DNA of 64,000 nt from contig CAJTYA010000004.1 of NCBI GenBank assembly GCA_910583985.1, positions 93,083 to 157,082 of the forward strand. The letters run 5' to 3'. The stretch comes from an uncultured Alistipes sp. (GTDB taxonomy: Bacteria > Bacteroidota > Bacteroidia > Bacteroidales > Rikenellaceae). Within the stretch, counting starts at the first letter, position 1. Each line of letters starts with the position of its first letter. The translations under genes were made by a program, and so were the position numbers. The notes beneath the pieces were generated by a model. It ran no database searches and was not told the DNA's origin. It saw only the letters and a program-made list of their open reading frames with translations. This document shows positions 54,812 to 63,245 of the stretch, piece after piece.

Positions 54812-55287
54812 AAAATTAATCGCGAAATAAAAAAACGCTTCTCGTCCCCGATCCGCCGGTCCTCGACGAAAACCCGTCCGACGCCCGACGGAACGTCCTC
54901 TCACCGCCGGCCGAACCGCCGCCGCAACGCCCCGTCCTTTCCTCGGCAGCCGATACGACCGCCGGCCCGCACGGACACGCCCCGCCCCTTCGACACCTCA
55001 CACTCCGGCACGACCGCCGCCGCCCGACGCACGGGAAGCGGACGAAGAAATAGGAAAACGACCGGACGGCAATCCGCCCGCCTCCGCGGCGAAAACTTCC
55101 GCAGCCATACCGCCGCCCGGAAAAACGCCCGACGTCCGACATGCAGCGAAACGGCTTGCGGACGACACCCGCCCCGACCGCACGACCGTCCGCCCGCAAG
55201 CAGAACGTCCCGATCCGTGGGCGCCACCCTCTGGCAAAATTCTTGCGGAAAACACGGAAACATTAACCGATAAAATCGCAACGAATC
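54812..55287. other. Gene-free interval
   Basis: No infC and no other recognisable gene between the divergent rpmI and DUF308 genes. No -7 box for the latter was found. Confidence 0.6.
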
Positions 55288-55830
55288 ATGGATACGATCT
55301 TCAAAAACTGGTGGCTGTTGCTCATCAACGGCATTCTGTTTCTCTTTTTGGGCTTCGGCTCGCTGGTCCACCCCGTCGCCGCACTCGTCTCGGTAGCCGT
55401 CTACATCGGCGTCGTGGCATTGGTTTCGGGCATCATGTCGCTCGTGCTGGCCTTTTCGAACATGCGCCGGCAGGGTTGGGGATGGCGCTTTTTCGAAGGC
55501 GTGATCGACGTCGTGTTCGGTCTGTTGATGCTGGCCAACCCGCTCGTTTCGGCCGAAATCATCCCCGTGCTCATCGGCATCTGGGTCTTCGTCCGCGGGC
55601 TGACCTACATCGCCGACGCGTTCACATGGCGCCGCCGCAGCTCGAACATCTGGGGCCGCTACCTGCTGGTCGGCATTCTGCTGCTGGTGCTGGGCTTCCT
55701 GATGATGCTCGACGAGCGGTTCGGCCTGCTGCCGGTGGCCTATCTGGCGACATTCGTCTTTCTGTTCGTCGGCTTCGGGAGCATCTTTCTCGCGCTCGAT
55801 CTGCGCCTCCTCGGTCGGAAGAGCGAATAG
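55288..55830 (+). CDS. HdeD/DUF308 family membrane protein
   Basis: A 180-residue protein with six short membrane helices in three pairs (LLLINGILFLFLGFGSLVHP, VAVYIGVVALVSGIMSLVLA, VVFGLLMLANPL, and so on), the internal repeat expected of DUF308. E. coli HdeD is linked to acid resistance, but the function of the family is not settled. Only cytoplasmic-membrane location is well supported. It precedes the winged-helix gene by 98 bases on the same strand; co-transcription is possible. Confidence 0.85.
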   Translation: MDTIFKNWWLLLINGILFLFLGFGSLVHPVAALVSVAVYIGVVALVSGIMSLVLAFSNMRRQGWGWRFFEGVIDVVFGLLMLANPLVSAEIIPVLIGIWVFVRGLTYIADAFTWRRRSSNIWGRYLLVGILLLVLGFLMMLDERFGLLPVAYLATFVFLFVGFGSIFLALDLRLLGRKSE

Positions 55831-55928
55831 CACCGCGCGAAAGCGCCCTGCGGCAGCGGTCGTTTTTATTTGCAGATGAAACGGGAATGGACTAATTTTA
55901 CGCATCATTCACGAAAAACGACACGCTC

Positions 55929-56099
55929 ATGGAAGAGAAAATCCTTAAAGTCCTGCAGGAAAAGGGCGCGATGCGTCCGGGCGACATCGCCGCCGCGGCA
56001 GGCGTCGAAAAGGCGGAAGCCGACAAGACCATCAAGAAGCTGGTCAAGGAAGGCAAAGTACACTCCCCGAAACGTTGTTATTACGACATCGTCAAATAA
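55929..56099 (+). CDS. 56-residue winged-helix DNA-binding-like protein
   Basis: A very small protein (MEEKILKVLQEKGAMRPGD at the start, KVHSPKRCYYDIVK at the end) whose length is one winged helix: helix 1 (KILKVLQEKG), a helix-turn-helix (RPGDIAAAAGVEKAEADKTIKKLVKEG, quoted in part: DIAAAAGVEKAEADKTIKKL) and a beta-hairpin wing. Such stand-alone mini-wHTH proteins are common in Bacteroidota and often annotated as transcriptional regulators. It is 10 bases before the secreted EEP gene. A TAATTTTA box (55893-55900) lies 28 bases upstream. It is too short for many gene finders. Confidence 0.75.
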   Translation: MEEKILKVLQEKGAMRPGDIAAAAGVEKAEADKTIKKLVKEGKVHSPKRCYYDIVK

Positions 56100-56109
56100 T
56101 CCGCAAGCG

Positions 56110-56976
56110 ATGAAAAACGCCATTCGACGGATTTTGCTGTCGGTCGCGATGCTCACGGCCGCCGGCACGGGAGAGCTTTGGGCCCGTGGCGAAAACGTCC
56201 TCCGAGTAGGCTCGTACAACATCCGGACGAACACGCCCGTGGACGGAGAGAACATGTGGCCCGCACGCAAGGAACGGGTCAAGGCGCTGATTCTTTTCCA
56301 CGACTACGACATCGTCGGCGTACAGGAAGCGCAGCCCCTCCAGATGAACGACCTGCAGCAGATGCCGGGCTTCGCCTCGGTGGGCATCGGCCGCGACGGC
56401 GGGAACGGAGGCGAATTTTCGGCCATCTTCTACCGCAAGGACCGCATACAGGTGCTCGACAGCGGTACGTTCTGGCTCAGCCAGACCCCCGAAGTCATGT
56501 CCAAAGGATGGGACGCGCAACTGCACCGCATCTGCACGTGGACGAAAATGAAAGACCGCCGGACGAAGAAGGTGTTCTATTTCTTCAACACCCACCTCGA
56601 CCACATCGGCCCGGTCGCCCGGCGCGAGTCGGCCGCCCTGCTGCTCGAACGCATAAAGAGCACGGCCGGCACGAAATACCCGGTATTCTGCACCGGCGAC
56701 TTCAACTCGCAGCCCGACGCCGAACCGATCCTCATTATGAAAAGCGGGATGCTCGATGCACAGGCGATTTCCGAAATGCCGCCCTACTCGCCCGGCTGGA
56801 GCTACACGGGCTTCGACGTGCGGATTCCGGAGCGGCTGACCAAAAAACGGGAGATCGACTACGTGTTCGTCAACGACCGGGTCCGGGTGCTCAAATACGG
56901 CGTGCTGACCGATTCGGACGGACGGCACTTCCCCTCCGACCATTTCCCCGTACTCGTCGAGGCGGTTCTGAAATAA
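56110..56976 (+). CDS. Secreted endonuclease/exonuclease/phosphatase-family hydrolase
   Basis: A 288-residue EEP-superfamily protein with a signal peptide (about 1-25). Catalytic blocks: LRVGSYNIRTN (Asn), GVQEAQPLQ (metal Glu), NTHLDH, FCTGDFNSQPDAEP (Asp/Asn) and the final SDHFPV (Asp-His). Close relatives in Bacteroidota are annotated endonuclease/exonuclease/phosphatase or sphingomyelinase-like; the substrate is not decided by sequence. Export suggests scavenging phosphate from phosphodiesters. The start follows the winged-helix stop by 10 bases, so they form one operon ended by a hairpin at 56999. Confidence 0.9.
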   Translation: MKNAIRRILLSVAMLTAAGTGELWARGENVLRVGSYNIRTNTPVDGENMWPARKERVKALILFHDYDIVGVQEAQPLQMNDLQQMPGFASVGIGRDGGNGGEFSAIFYRKDRIQVLDSGTFWLSQTPEVMSKGWDAQLHRICTWTKMKDRRTKKVFYFFNTHLDHIGPVARRESAALLLERIKSTAGTKYPVFCTGDFNSQPDAEPILIMKSGMLDAQAISEMPPYSPGWSYTGFDVRIPERLTKKREIDYVFVNDRVRVLKYGVLTDSDGRHFPSDHFPVLVEAVLK

Positions 56977-56998
56977 CGCGACGAACCGGAGTCCGATA

Positions 56999-57030
56999 AA
57001 CGCGACGGGCGGCGGCCCGTCGCGTTATTT
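56999..57030 (+). terminator. Terminator of the winged-helix/EEP operon
   Basis: A 12-bp perfect stem (AACGCGACGGGC and complement) followed by ATTT, 22 bases after the stop codon. The T-tract is weak. Confidence 0.75.
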
Positions 57031-57122
57031 CGTTTCCCGTCGCGTCGTCCTATGCGAATCGCTGTTTCTGTCGTCGTCCGACGCCTCCCGGAACGGCATA
57101 CTTGCGATAAACTGTCTTCCGA

Positions 57123-57368
57123 TTACAAATGACCGTCGAGACAAACGATCAATAATATCCAAAGCGAATAAAAAATACCCCACAGCCAAACGATGGTCTT
57201 CGCCAAGACGGGATGTTCCTTTCGGTTCCGATAAGCGACGACGAAAGGCATCACGGGAAGGCAGACGAGAAAGGCAAGCCTCACAGGTATCGTCACCGCA
57301 AGGCGAAACACGGTCACACACAGATAATACGACAAGACCAGACCGAGTATGCACCAAATCATCCACAT
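57123..57368 (-). CDS. Small membrane protein of unknown function
   Basis: An 81-residue protein with three hydrophobic segments (MIWCILGLVLSYYLCVTVF, LAFLVCLPVMPFVVAY, IVWLWGIFYSLWILLIVCL) separated by short basic loops (YRNRKEHPVL). I do not recognise a family. The gene is lower in GC than its neighbours. The frame runs on to 57479, but a near-consensus promoter at 57373-57380 suggests the start at 57368 or 57362, again with almost no leader. Confidence 0.55.
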   Translation of the reverse strand: MWMIWCILGLVLSYYLCVTVFRLAVTIPVRLAFLVCLPVMPFVVAYRNRKEHPVLAKTIVWLWGIFYSLWILLIVCLDGHL

Positions 57369-57372
57369 GCCC

Positions 57373-57380
57373 CCAAGATA
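57373..57380 (-). promoter_or_regulatory. Near-consensus -7 box (TATCTTGG) with a TTTTTG -33 element
   Basis: The minus strand reads TATCTTGG, with TTTTTG (57407-57402) 21 bases upstream, the usual Bacteroidota spacing. It overlaps the start of the small membrane-protein gene closely. Confidence 0.45.
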
Positions 57381-57782
57381 ATCGATAATTTTCCTTTTTT
57401 TCAAAAATTCGCATCGAGAGAGAAGGAAAGCCCCGTACCGTTCGAAACCGAGGGAGACTGTGCACGAAAACGGACGCACCCTGCCGGCCGTTCCGCAACG
57501 TCATTCCATAAACGATCGGTACCGCCAGCGTTTTACCGCATTCATTTCGAGGCGAAAAGGAATCGGGGAAAGAGAAAGCCCGCTCTCCGTACGCAACCGT
57601 CGCAGCGGGCGAATCGGGAAGTCTCCGGGACGGACTCTTCGAGGCATACGCCCGTCCTCCGCGAAATACCGCCTCCCTCCGACCGAAAGGAGCAACCTCC
57701 CGACGCAAACGCAAATGCAAACGGGACACCGGCCATAGAAACCTGAACCGAAGCCGGGCGGACGCCCTCCGGACCGCACGCC
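57381..57782. other. Gene-free interval
   Basis: About 400 bases between the end of hydG and the small membrane-protein gene. No terminator for hydG, repeat or frame recognised. Confidence 0.5.
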
Positions 57783-59201
57783 TCAGAAGAGCAGGTCGCG
57801 CTCGCCGCGGCGGATACGCTCCAACCGACATTCGAGCTCGTTCTTGTGTTCGAGCGCCGCGGCTTCCCGTCCGATGCGGCGCCAGCCCTCGGTACGCAGC
57901 GCTTCCGGCGCATAGTCTTCGAGGTACTCGGCGAAGGTGAGCAGCGCGTTGGGCGTGCAGAAGCGTTTGATGAACCCTTTGGTGGAAAACTCCATGAAAT
58001 GCTCGCCCGTGCGGCCCTTGCGGTAACAGGCCGTGCAGAACGAGGGAATCTGTCCCCGCCCGTTCAGTCCGGCGATCACCTCGGCGAGCGACCGTTCGTC
58101 GCTGAGTTCGAACTGTTCCCGGTCGAGGTCCTGCCGCTGCGAGCCGGATGTGTACCCGCCGATTTCGAGTCTCGTTCCGGCGTCGATCTGCGAGACGCCG
58201 TATTCGATGAGCCTGTCGCGCAGGGCGGCGGGTTCGCGGGCGGTCAGGATCAACCCCGTATAGGGCACCGCCAGCCGCAGGATGGCGACCATGCGTTCGA
58301 AATCGCGGTCCGCCACCGGAGCGAGCGTCGTCCGGTTCAGCGAGGAGGCGTTCTGGATGCGCGGAAACGAAATCGTATGGGGTCCCACACCGAAGCAGGC
58401 CTCCAAATGATTCGTATGCCGGACGAGCGCGAGCAACTCGAAAGCCCAGTCGCCGAGACCGAGCAGCACGCCGAGGCCCACGTCGTCGATACCGGCCTCC
58501 ATCGCCCGGTCCATCGCCAGCAGCCGGTAGGCGTAATCGCTTTTGGGTCCCGACGGATGGAAGCGTGCGTACAGTTCCGGATCGTAAGTCTCCTGAAAGA
58601 TCTGGTAGGTCCCGATACCCGCCTCGCGGACGGTGCGGAATCCGTCGACATCCAGCGGAGCGGCATTGATGTTGACGCGACGGATCTCTCCCTGACCCTC
58701 TTTCGTGCCGTACACGGTACGCACCGTGCGGGCGATATAGGCGGGGTCGTAGGCGGGATGCTCGCCGTAGACGAGAATCAGCCGCTTGTGGCCGGCCGCT
58801 TCGAGCGCCCGCGTCTCGGCTTCGATCTCCGCATCGGTGAGCGTCCGGCGCCGGGCGGCTCCGTTGCCCGCCCGGAATCCGCAATAGGCGCAGTTGTTGA
58901 TGCACCGGTTGCCGATATAGAGCGGTGCGAACAGCACGATCCGGTTGCCGTAGGTCCGCCGCTTGAGCCGTCCGGCGGCATCGAAAATCATCTCCACGGC
59001 CTCCGGATCGTCGGCGGCAATGAGCGCGGCGGTCTCCTGCAACGAAAGCCGCCTGTTGTCCATCGAACGCCCGACGATGGTCCGGAGCTCGTCGAGCGAG
59101 GGCGGACGGACCGTCCGGAGTATGCCGCGAATCTCTTCGGCATCGAGAAACATCCGGCCCGGCACATCGGGCAACGCGTATTTCTGAGGGTCGAAAATCA
59201 T
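57783..59201 (-). CDS. hydG: [FeFe]-hydrogenase maturase HydG
   Basis: A 472-residue radical-SAM tyrosine lyase that makes the CO and CN ligands of the hydrogenase H-cluster. The N-terminal SAM cluster is C100, C104 and C107 in CINNCAYC. The C-terminal auxiliary-cluster motif CX2CX22C, diagnostic for HydG against the related ThiH, is intact: C389, C392 and C415. Length matches the family (about 470). The frame continues upstream to 59489, but homology and two -7 boxes place the start at 59201. hydE, hydF and hydrogenase genes are not in the window. Confidence 0.96.
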   Translation of the reverse strand: MIFDPQKYALPDVPGRMFLDAEEIRGILRTVRPPSLDELRTIVGRSMDNRRLSLQETAALIAADDPEAVEMIFDAAGRLKRRTYGNRIVLFAPLYIGNRCINNCAYCGFRAGNGAARRRTLTDAEIEAETRALEAAGHKRLILVYGEHPAYDPAYIARTVRTVYGTKEGQGEIRRVNINAAPLDVDGFRTVREAGIGTYQIFQETYDPELYARFHPSGPKSDYAYRLLAMDRAMEAGIDDVGLGVLLGLGDWAFELLALVRHTNHLEACFGVGPHTISFPRIQNASSLNRTTLAPVADRDFERMVAILRLAVPYTGLILTAREPAALRDRLIEYGVSQIDAGTRLEIGGYTSGSQRQDLDREQFELSDERSLAEVIAGLNGRGQIPSFCTACYRKGRTGEHFMEFSTKGFIKRFCTPNALLTFAEYLEDYAPEALRTEGWRRIGREAAALEHKNELECRLERIRRGERDLLF

Positions 59202-59226
59202 ATCGAAAAAAAATGAGTGAACGGGG

Positions 59227-59245
59227 CAAAAGTAGCACAAATTTA
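59227..59245 (-). promoter_or_regulatory. Two tandem -7 boxes for hydG (TACTTTTG and TAAATTTG)
   Basis: The minus strand has TACTTTTG at 59234-59227 and TAAATTTG at 59245-59238, both exact. The nearer one lies 25 bases before the hydG ATG. Two start sites 11 bases apart are possible. Confidence 0.65.
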
Positions 59246-59571
59246 CGAATCCCCGTCCGGCCCCGTTCCGCATCCGGCCCCGGCGAAAAGCGCCCTCCGG
59301 CCCGGCATGCGTCCGGGCACGGACCTCCGCCGGACCGGCCGCGGCAAAGGTCCGTTCGTTTGCCGGCAGCCACAGTCCCCCACCGGCGGCGAACGGAAAC
59401 GTCCGGCGGCGCCTCCGGACACTGCCCGTGCGCTCCCGGTCCGCACGGCAGGCATACGGAGATCTGCAGCTACGACGAAGGCCGTCCACAGGAAAGCGGA
59501 CGGCCTTCGCGTACCGAAGCGGATTTCTGAGCGACGTTCCGGAACGGCCCGGCCAACGCCACTCGGCCGGC
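59246..59571. other. Gene-free interval
   Basis: Between the hydG promoter and the end of the alpha/beta hydrolase gene. A GCGGACGGCCTTCGC segment near 59500 might form part of a terminator, but no T-tract follows on either strand. Confidence 0.45.
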
Positions 59572-60444
59572 TTATTTTATTTTACCCTCCCGCAACTGTC
59601 CGAGCCAACGCGACAGCGCGCCATGGTATTCGTCCCAGTAGGTGAAATCGCCGATCCATCCGTGCCGGCCGGTCGGATAGATATGCAGCTCGGTCGCCAC
59701 GCCGTTCGCCTTGAGCGCATCGTAGAAGAGCGTGCTGTTGCGCGTAGGCACGACCTCGTCGTCGTCGCTCAGCGCGATGAACGCGGGAGGCGTCTGCGGA
59801 GTGACCTGCCGTTCGCTCGAATAGCGTTCCACCAGCGCGGTGTCGGGCTGCGGGCCGAGCAGGTTGTTGCGCGTATCCCATTGAGTAGGCCGGTCCTGCA
59901 TCGTGATGACCGGATAGATCAGCACGGCGAAATCGGGACGGGTGGCGGCATCGGACTGCGTGGCGGCCGTCGAGGCGAGGTGTCCGCCGGCCGAAAATCC
60001 CATGATGCCCACCTGAGCGGGGTCTATTTTCCACCGCTCGGCACTGTCGCGCACGATGCGGAACATGCGGCGCACGTCCTCCATCGGGATTTCGTGGTGC
60101 CCGTTGGGCATGCGGTAGCGCAGCACGAACGCAGCGACGCCCTGTCCGTTGAGCCAGCGGGCCACGTCGAGTCCCTCGCGGGCATAGCATACGCAACCGT
60201 ATCCGCCGCCCGGACAGACGACGACGGCCTGCCCGTTGGCCTTCTCCTCGTCAGGCAGAAAAACGTAATAGTCGGGCGTCGTCACGGCGAAACGCACTTC
60301 GCCGTTATCGGCCGTGGCAGAAGGGTCTATGCCGTTGGAAGTTTTCGGCCCGTCGGGATAGAGAGGCCGCGGAGCGGGTTCTCCGGCCGTCAGAACGGTC
60401 GCGGCCGCACAGAGCGCGGCGAACGTAACAAAGATTCTTTTCAT
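59572..60444 (-). CDS. Secreted alpha/beta hydrolase (BD-FAE/esterase-like)
   Basis: A 290-residue exported esterase-type hydrolase. Signal peptide about 1-20 (MKRIFVTFAALCAAATVLTA). The oxyanion strand-loop is VVCPGGGYGCV, the nucleophile elbow GFSAGGHLA (Ser of GxSxG), the acid ALSDDDEVVP and the catalytic His in TGRHGW. This is the acetyl-xylan-esterase / BD-FAE-like group that Bacteroidota use to deacylate polysaccharides; the exact substrate is unknown. It is a single gene. A near-consensus TATCTTTA box (60499-60492) lies about 50 bases upstream. Confidence 0.88.
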   Translation of the reverse strand: MKRIFVTFAALCAAATVLTAGEPAPRPLYPDGPKTSNGIDPSATADNGEVRFAVTTPDYYVFLPDEEKANGQAVVVCPGGGYGCVCYAREGLDVARWLNGQGVAAFVLRYRMPNGHHEIPMEDVRRMFRIVRDSAERWKIDPAQVGIMGFSAGGHLASTAATQSDAATRPDFAVLIYPVITMQDRPTQWDTRNNLLGPQPDTALVERYSSERQVTPQTPPAFIALSDDDEVVPTRNSTLFYDALKANGVATELHIYPTGRHGWIGDFTYWDEYHGALSRWLGQLREGKIK

Positions 60445-60664
60445 CGTATCAGTCTCCTTTTCGAATTGGTGATCCCCGCCGAGCGGGAGAGTAAAGATAG
60501 GGAAAAAACGGCAAATCCGCATACGGCAGAAACGCATCTTCGGCGTACCCGCGAAAAAATCGAGGTCCGTCGCCCTGCCCGCGGCGGCATGCGGCCCCGC
60601 AGGCAGGAGCGGCCGGGCGGAAAATTACGCCCGAAAAACGCCGGGGCAATACGAGGATATTCGT

Positions 60665-60672
60665 TACCTTTG
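60665..60672 (+). promoter_or_regulatory. -7 box (TACCTTTG) for the nitroreductase-recQ unit
   Basis: An exact match, 29 bases before the ATG at 60702. Confidence 0.75.
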
Positions 60673-60701
60673 CGTATTCACCCCTCAACACCGAAACGAC
60701 G

Positions 60702-61334
60702 ATGAAAACCGCACTTTCGGCATTCGCCGCATGTATGCTGGCCACCTGTACGATGGCACAGAACCGAATCGAGCTGCCCGCTCCGTCCCGCACGGGAGGC
60801 GCCCCGCTCATGGAAGCCCTCTCGCGCCGGGCGACGAACCGGGCGATGGACCCCGAAAAATCGCTCTCGGACCGACAGCTCTCCGATCTGCTGTGGGCCG
60901 CATGGGGCGTCAACCGCGAGGACGGCCGGCGCACGGCCCCCTCGGCGCTGAACCGTCAGGAAATCGACCTCTACGTGGTCGGCAGGGAAGGCGCCTACCG
61001 TTACGACGCGAAGGCGCACGCGCTCGAACGGGTCTCCGAGGGAGACCGCCGCGGCGAAGTGTGTCCGCAGGAGTTCGCCCGCACCGGCGACCGGATCCTG
61101 ATCTTGGCGGCGGATTACGAGCGCATGGCCGGCCCGGACAGCACCAAAGCCGTCACGGCCGGCATCGACGCCGGGACGATCGTCGAGAACGTTTACATGT
61201 ACTGCGCCTCGGAAGGACTGGCCGTCGTGGCGCACATGACGCTCGACCGCCGCAAGACGGCTGAGGTGCTCGGTCTGAAAGACGCGCAGCGCATCGTCAT
61301 CGGACAGACCGTAGGCCTCCCCGCCGAACGATGA
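60702..61334 (+). CDS. Exported nitroreductase-family (SagB-like) protein
   Basis: A 210-residue flavin-fold protein with a signal peptide (MKTALSAFAACMLATCTMAQ). The nitroreductase pattern is clear: RRATNRAMDPEKSLSDRQLSDLLWAAWGVNR, quoted in part as RRATNRAM and LSDLLWAAWGVNR, then SALNRQEIDLYVV, and AGTIVENVYMYCASEGLAVV, whose last 20 residues contain the flavin-contacting helix. Export of an FMN enzyme is unusual but frequent in Bacteroidales. The substrate is unknown. Its stop overlaps the recQ ATG (ATGA), so translation is coupled. Confidence 0.85.
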   Translation: MKTALSAFAACMLATCTMAQNRIELPAPSRTGGAPLMEALSRRATNRAMDPEKSLSDRQLSDLLWAAWGVNREDGRRTAPSALNRQEIDLYVVGREGAYRYDAKAHALERVSEGDRRGEVCPQEFARTGDRILILAADYERMAGPDSTKAVTAGIDAGTIVENVYMYCASEGLAVVAHMTLDRRKTAEVLGLKDAQRIVIGQTVGLPAER

Positions 61335-63232
61335 CCGAAAAACTGCACGACATACTGAAACGCTACTGGGGCTACGAACGTTTCCGTCCGCTGCAACTCG
61401 AAACCATCGAATCGGTCTGCGCGGGGCGGGACACGCTCGTGCTGATGCCTACGGGCGGCGGCAAGTCGATCGTCTATCAGGTGCCGGCGCTGGCGCTCGA
61501 CGGGGTGTGCGTCGTCGTGACGCCGCTCATCGCCCTGATGAAAGACCAGATCGACAACCTCCGCCGGCGGCGCATTCTGGCCGAGGCGATCCATTCGGGC
61601 ATGACGCCGCGTGATATCGACCGCATACTGGACAACTGCGTCTACGGGGACGTGAAATTCCTCTACATCGCCCCCGAACGCATCGACAGCGAGATGTTCC
61701 GTACCCGCTTCGCCAAGATGAAAGTCTCGCTGCTGGCCGTGGACGAGGCGCACTGCATTTCGCAATGGGGATACGATTTCCGCCCCGCCTACCTCAAAAT
61801 CGCCCGGCTGCGGCCGCTGCACGAGGAAGTGCCCGTACTGGCGCTCACCGCCTCGGCCACGCCCGAAGTGGCGCAGGACATCATGTTCCGGCTCGGCTTC
61901 CGTTCGCCGCAGACGTTCCGCATGAGTTTCGCCCGAGGCAACCTGCGTTACGTGGTGCGCCGGACCGAGGACAAGCACGAACAATTGCTGCGCATCGCAG
62001 CCAACGTGCCCGGCACGGGAATCGTCTACGTCCGCACACGAGAGAAGACCGAAACCCTCGCCCGCTTCCTCGTCGAACACGGCATCGCCGCCGACTTCTA
62101 CCACGGCGGCATGGGATATGCCGAGCGCAGCCTCCGGCAGGACGACTGGATACGGGGCAAAAGCCGCATCATCGTGGCGACCAACGCCTTCGGCATGGGC
62201 ATCGACAAGCCCGACGTCCGGTTCGTGGTCCACTACGACCTGTGCGACTCGCTGGAGGCCTATTACCAAGAGGCGGGCCGGGCCGGGCGCGACGGACGGA
62301 CCGCCTACGCAGTCGTGCTGCTCTCGGCCGACGATGCGGGCCGGGCCTCCCGGCGCATAGGGCTCGACTTCCCGCCGACGGAGACGGTGCGGGCCGTATA
62401 CGAAGCGCTGTTCAACTATCTGGGCATCGCCGTGGGCGACGGCAAGGGCGTTTCGTCGGTTTTCAACCTCTACGAGTTCGCCTCGCGGTTCCGGTTTTTC
62501 GTACCCACGGCGCTCAATGCCATCGGCATCCTGCAACAGAACGGCTACATGATCCTGACCGACGAGACGGACAATCCGCCGCGCGTGAAGTTCGTCGTGC
62601 GGCGCGACGAGCTCTACAAGATCCGCGTCGACCGCCGCGAACTCGACCATTTCATCACGGTACTGCTGAGGCGCTATACGGGCCTGTTCAGCGATTTCGT
62701 CCCGGTATCCGAGGCCGAGATCGTCCACCTGTCGGGCTACACGCCCGAACGGGTGCGGGAACTCTTCCGCAAGCTGTGGCAACTGCACATCGTCCGCTAC
62801 ATCCCCGGCAGCCGCAGCCCGATGCTGATTCTCACCGAGGAGCGCCTGCCGGCGGACGACGTGCGGATTTCGCCGGAAAGCTACGCGCTGCGCAAGGAGA
62901 CCGCCGAAAAACGGATGGAAAGCATGATCGGTTACGTGTCGAACGACAAGGAGTGCCGCAGCGTGTCGATCCAACGCTATTTCGGCGAGCAGGACGCGAC
63001 GGACTGCGGCGTGTGCGACGTCTGCCTCGCCCGGCGGAGGGATGCCGCACAGTCGGACGAGGGGCTGCGCACGCGGATATTCGAAGCGCTCCGAGAGCAG
63101 CCCTGCGACGTGAAAACGCTCGTGTCGGGCATCGGGGCCAATGCCGACCGGCTCGTCGAAGCCGTCGCGGCGCTGCTCGACGAACGGAAAATAATCGAGG
63201 GGAAAGATGGAAAACTTCGGATTAATCGGTAA
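61331..63232 (+). CDS. recQ: RecQ-family ATP-dependent DNA helicase
   Basis: A 633-residue helicase. Motifs: PTGGGKSIVYQ (I), VDEAHCISQWGYDFRP (II plus the aromatic loop), LTASATPEV (III), ATNAFGMGIDKPDVRFV (V) and YYQEAGRAGRDG (VI), all in residues 1-340. Before the zinc site lies a region of about 200 residues; the zinc cysteines are in KECRSVSIQRYFGE and DCGVCDVC. A short winged helix ends the chain. The HRDC domain of E. coli RecQ is absent. It overlaps the nitroreductase gene by four bases, and the promoter of the next gene lies inside its 3' end. Confidence 0.93.
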   Translation: MTEKLHDILKRYWGYERFRPLQLETIESVCAGRDTLVLMPTGGGKSIVYQVPALALDGVCVVVTPLIALMKDQIDNLRRRRILAEAIHSGMTPRDIDRILDNCVYGDVKFLYIAPERIDSEMFRTRFAKMKVSLLAVDEAHCISQWGYDFRPAYLKIARLRPLHEEVPVLALTASATPEVAQDIMFRLGFRSPQTFRMSFARGNLRYVVRRTEDKHEQLLRIAANVPGTGIVYVRTREKTETLARFLVEHGIAADFYHGGMGYAERSLRQDDWIRGKSRIIVATNAFGMGIDKPDVRFVVHYDLCDSLEAYYQEAGRAGRDGRTAYAVVLLSADDAGRASRRIGLDFPPTETVRAVYEALFNYLGIAVGDGKGVSSVFNLYEFASRFRFFVPTALNAIGILQQNGYMILTDETDNPPRVKFVVRRDELYKIRVDRRELDHFITVLLRRYTGLFSDFVPVSEAEIVHLSGYTPERVRELFRKLWQLHIVRYIPGSRSPMLILTEERLPADDVRISPESYALRKETAEKRMESMIGYVSNDKECRSVSIQRYFGEQDATDCGVCDVCLARRRDAAQSDEGLRTRIFEALREQPCDVKTLVSGIGANADRLVEAVAALLDERKIIEGKDGKLRINR

Positions 63233-63237
63233 CTTTG
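63230..63237 (+). promoter_or_regulatory. -7 box (TAACTTTG) at the recQ 3' boundary
   Basis: An exact match spanning the last codon and stop of recQ, only eight bases before the ATG at 63246; a leader of zero to four bases is expected. Confidence 0.55.
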
Positions 63238-63245
63238 CCGTCCCT

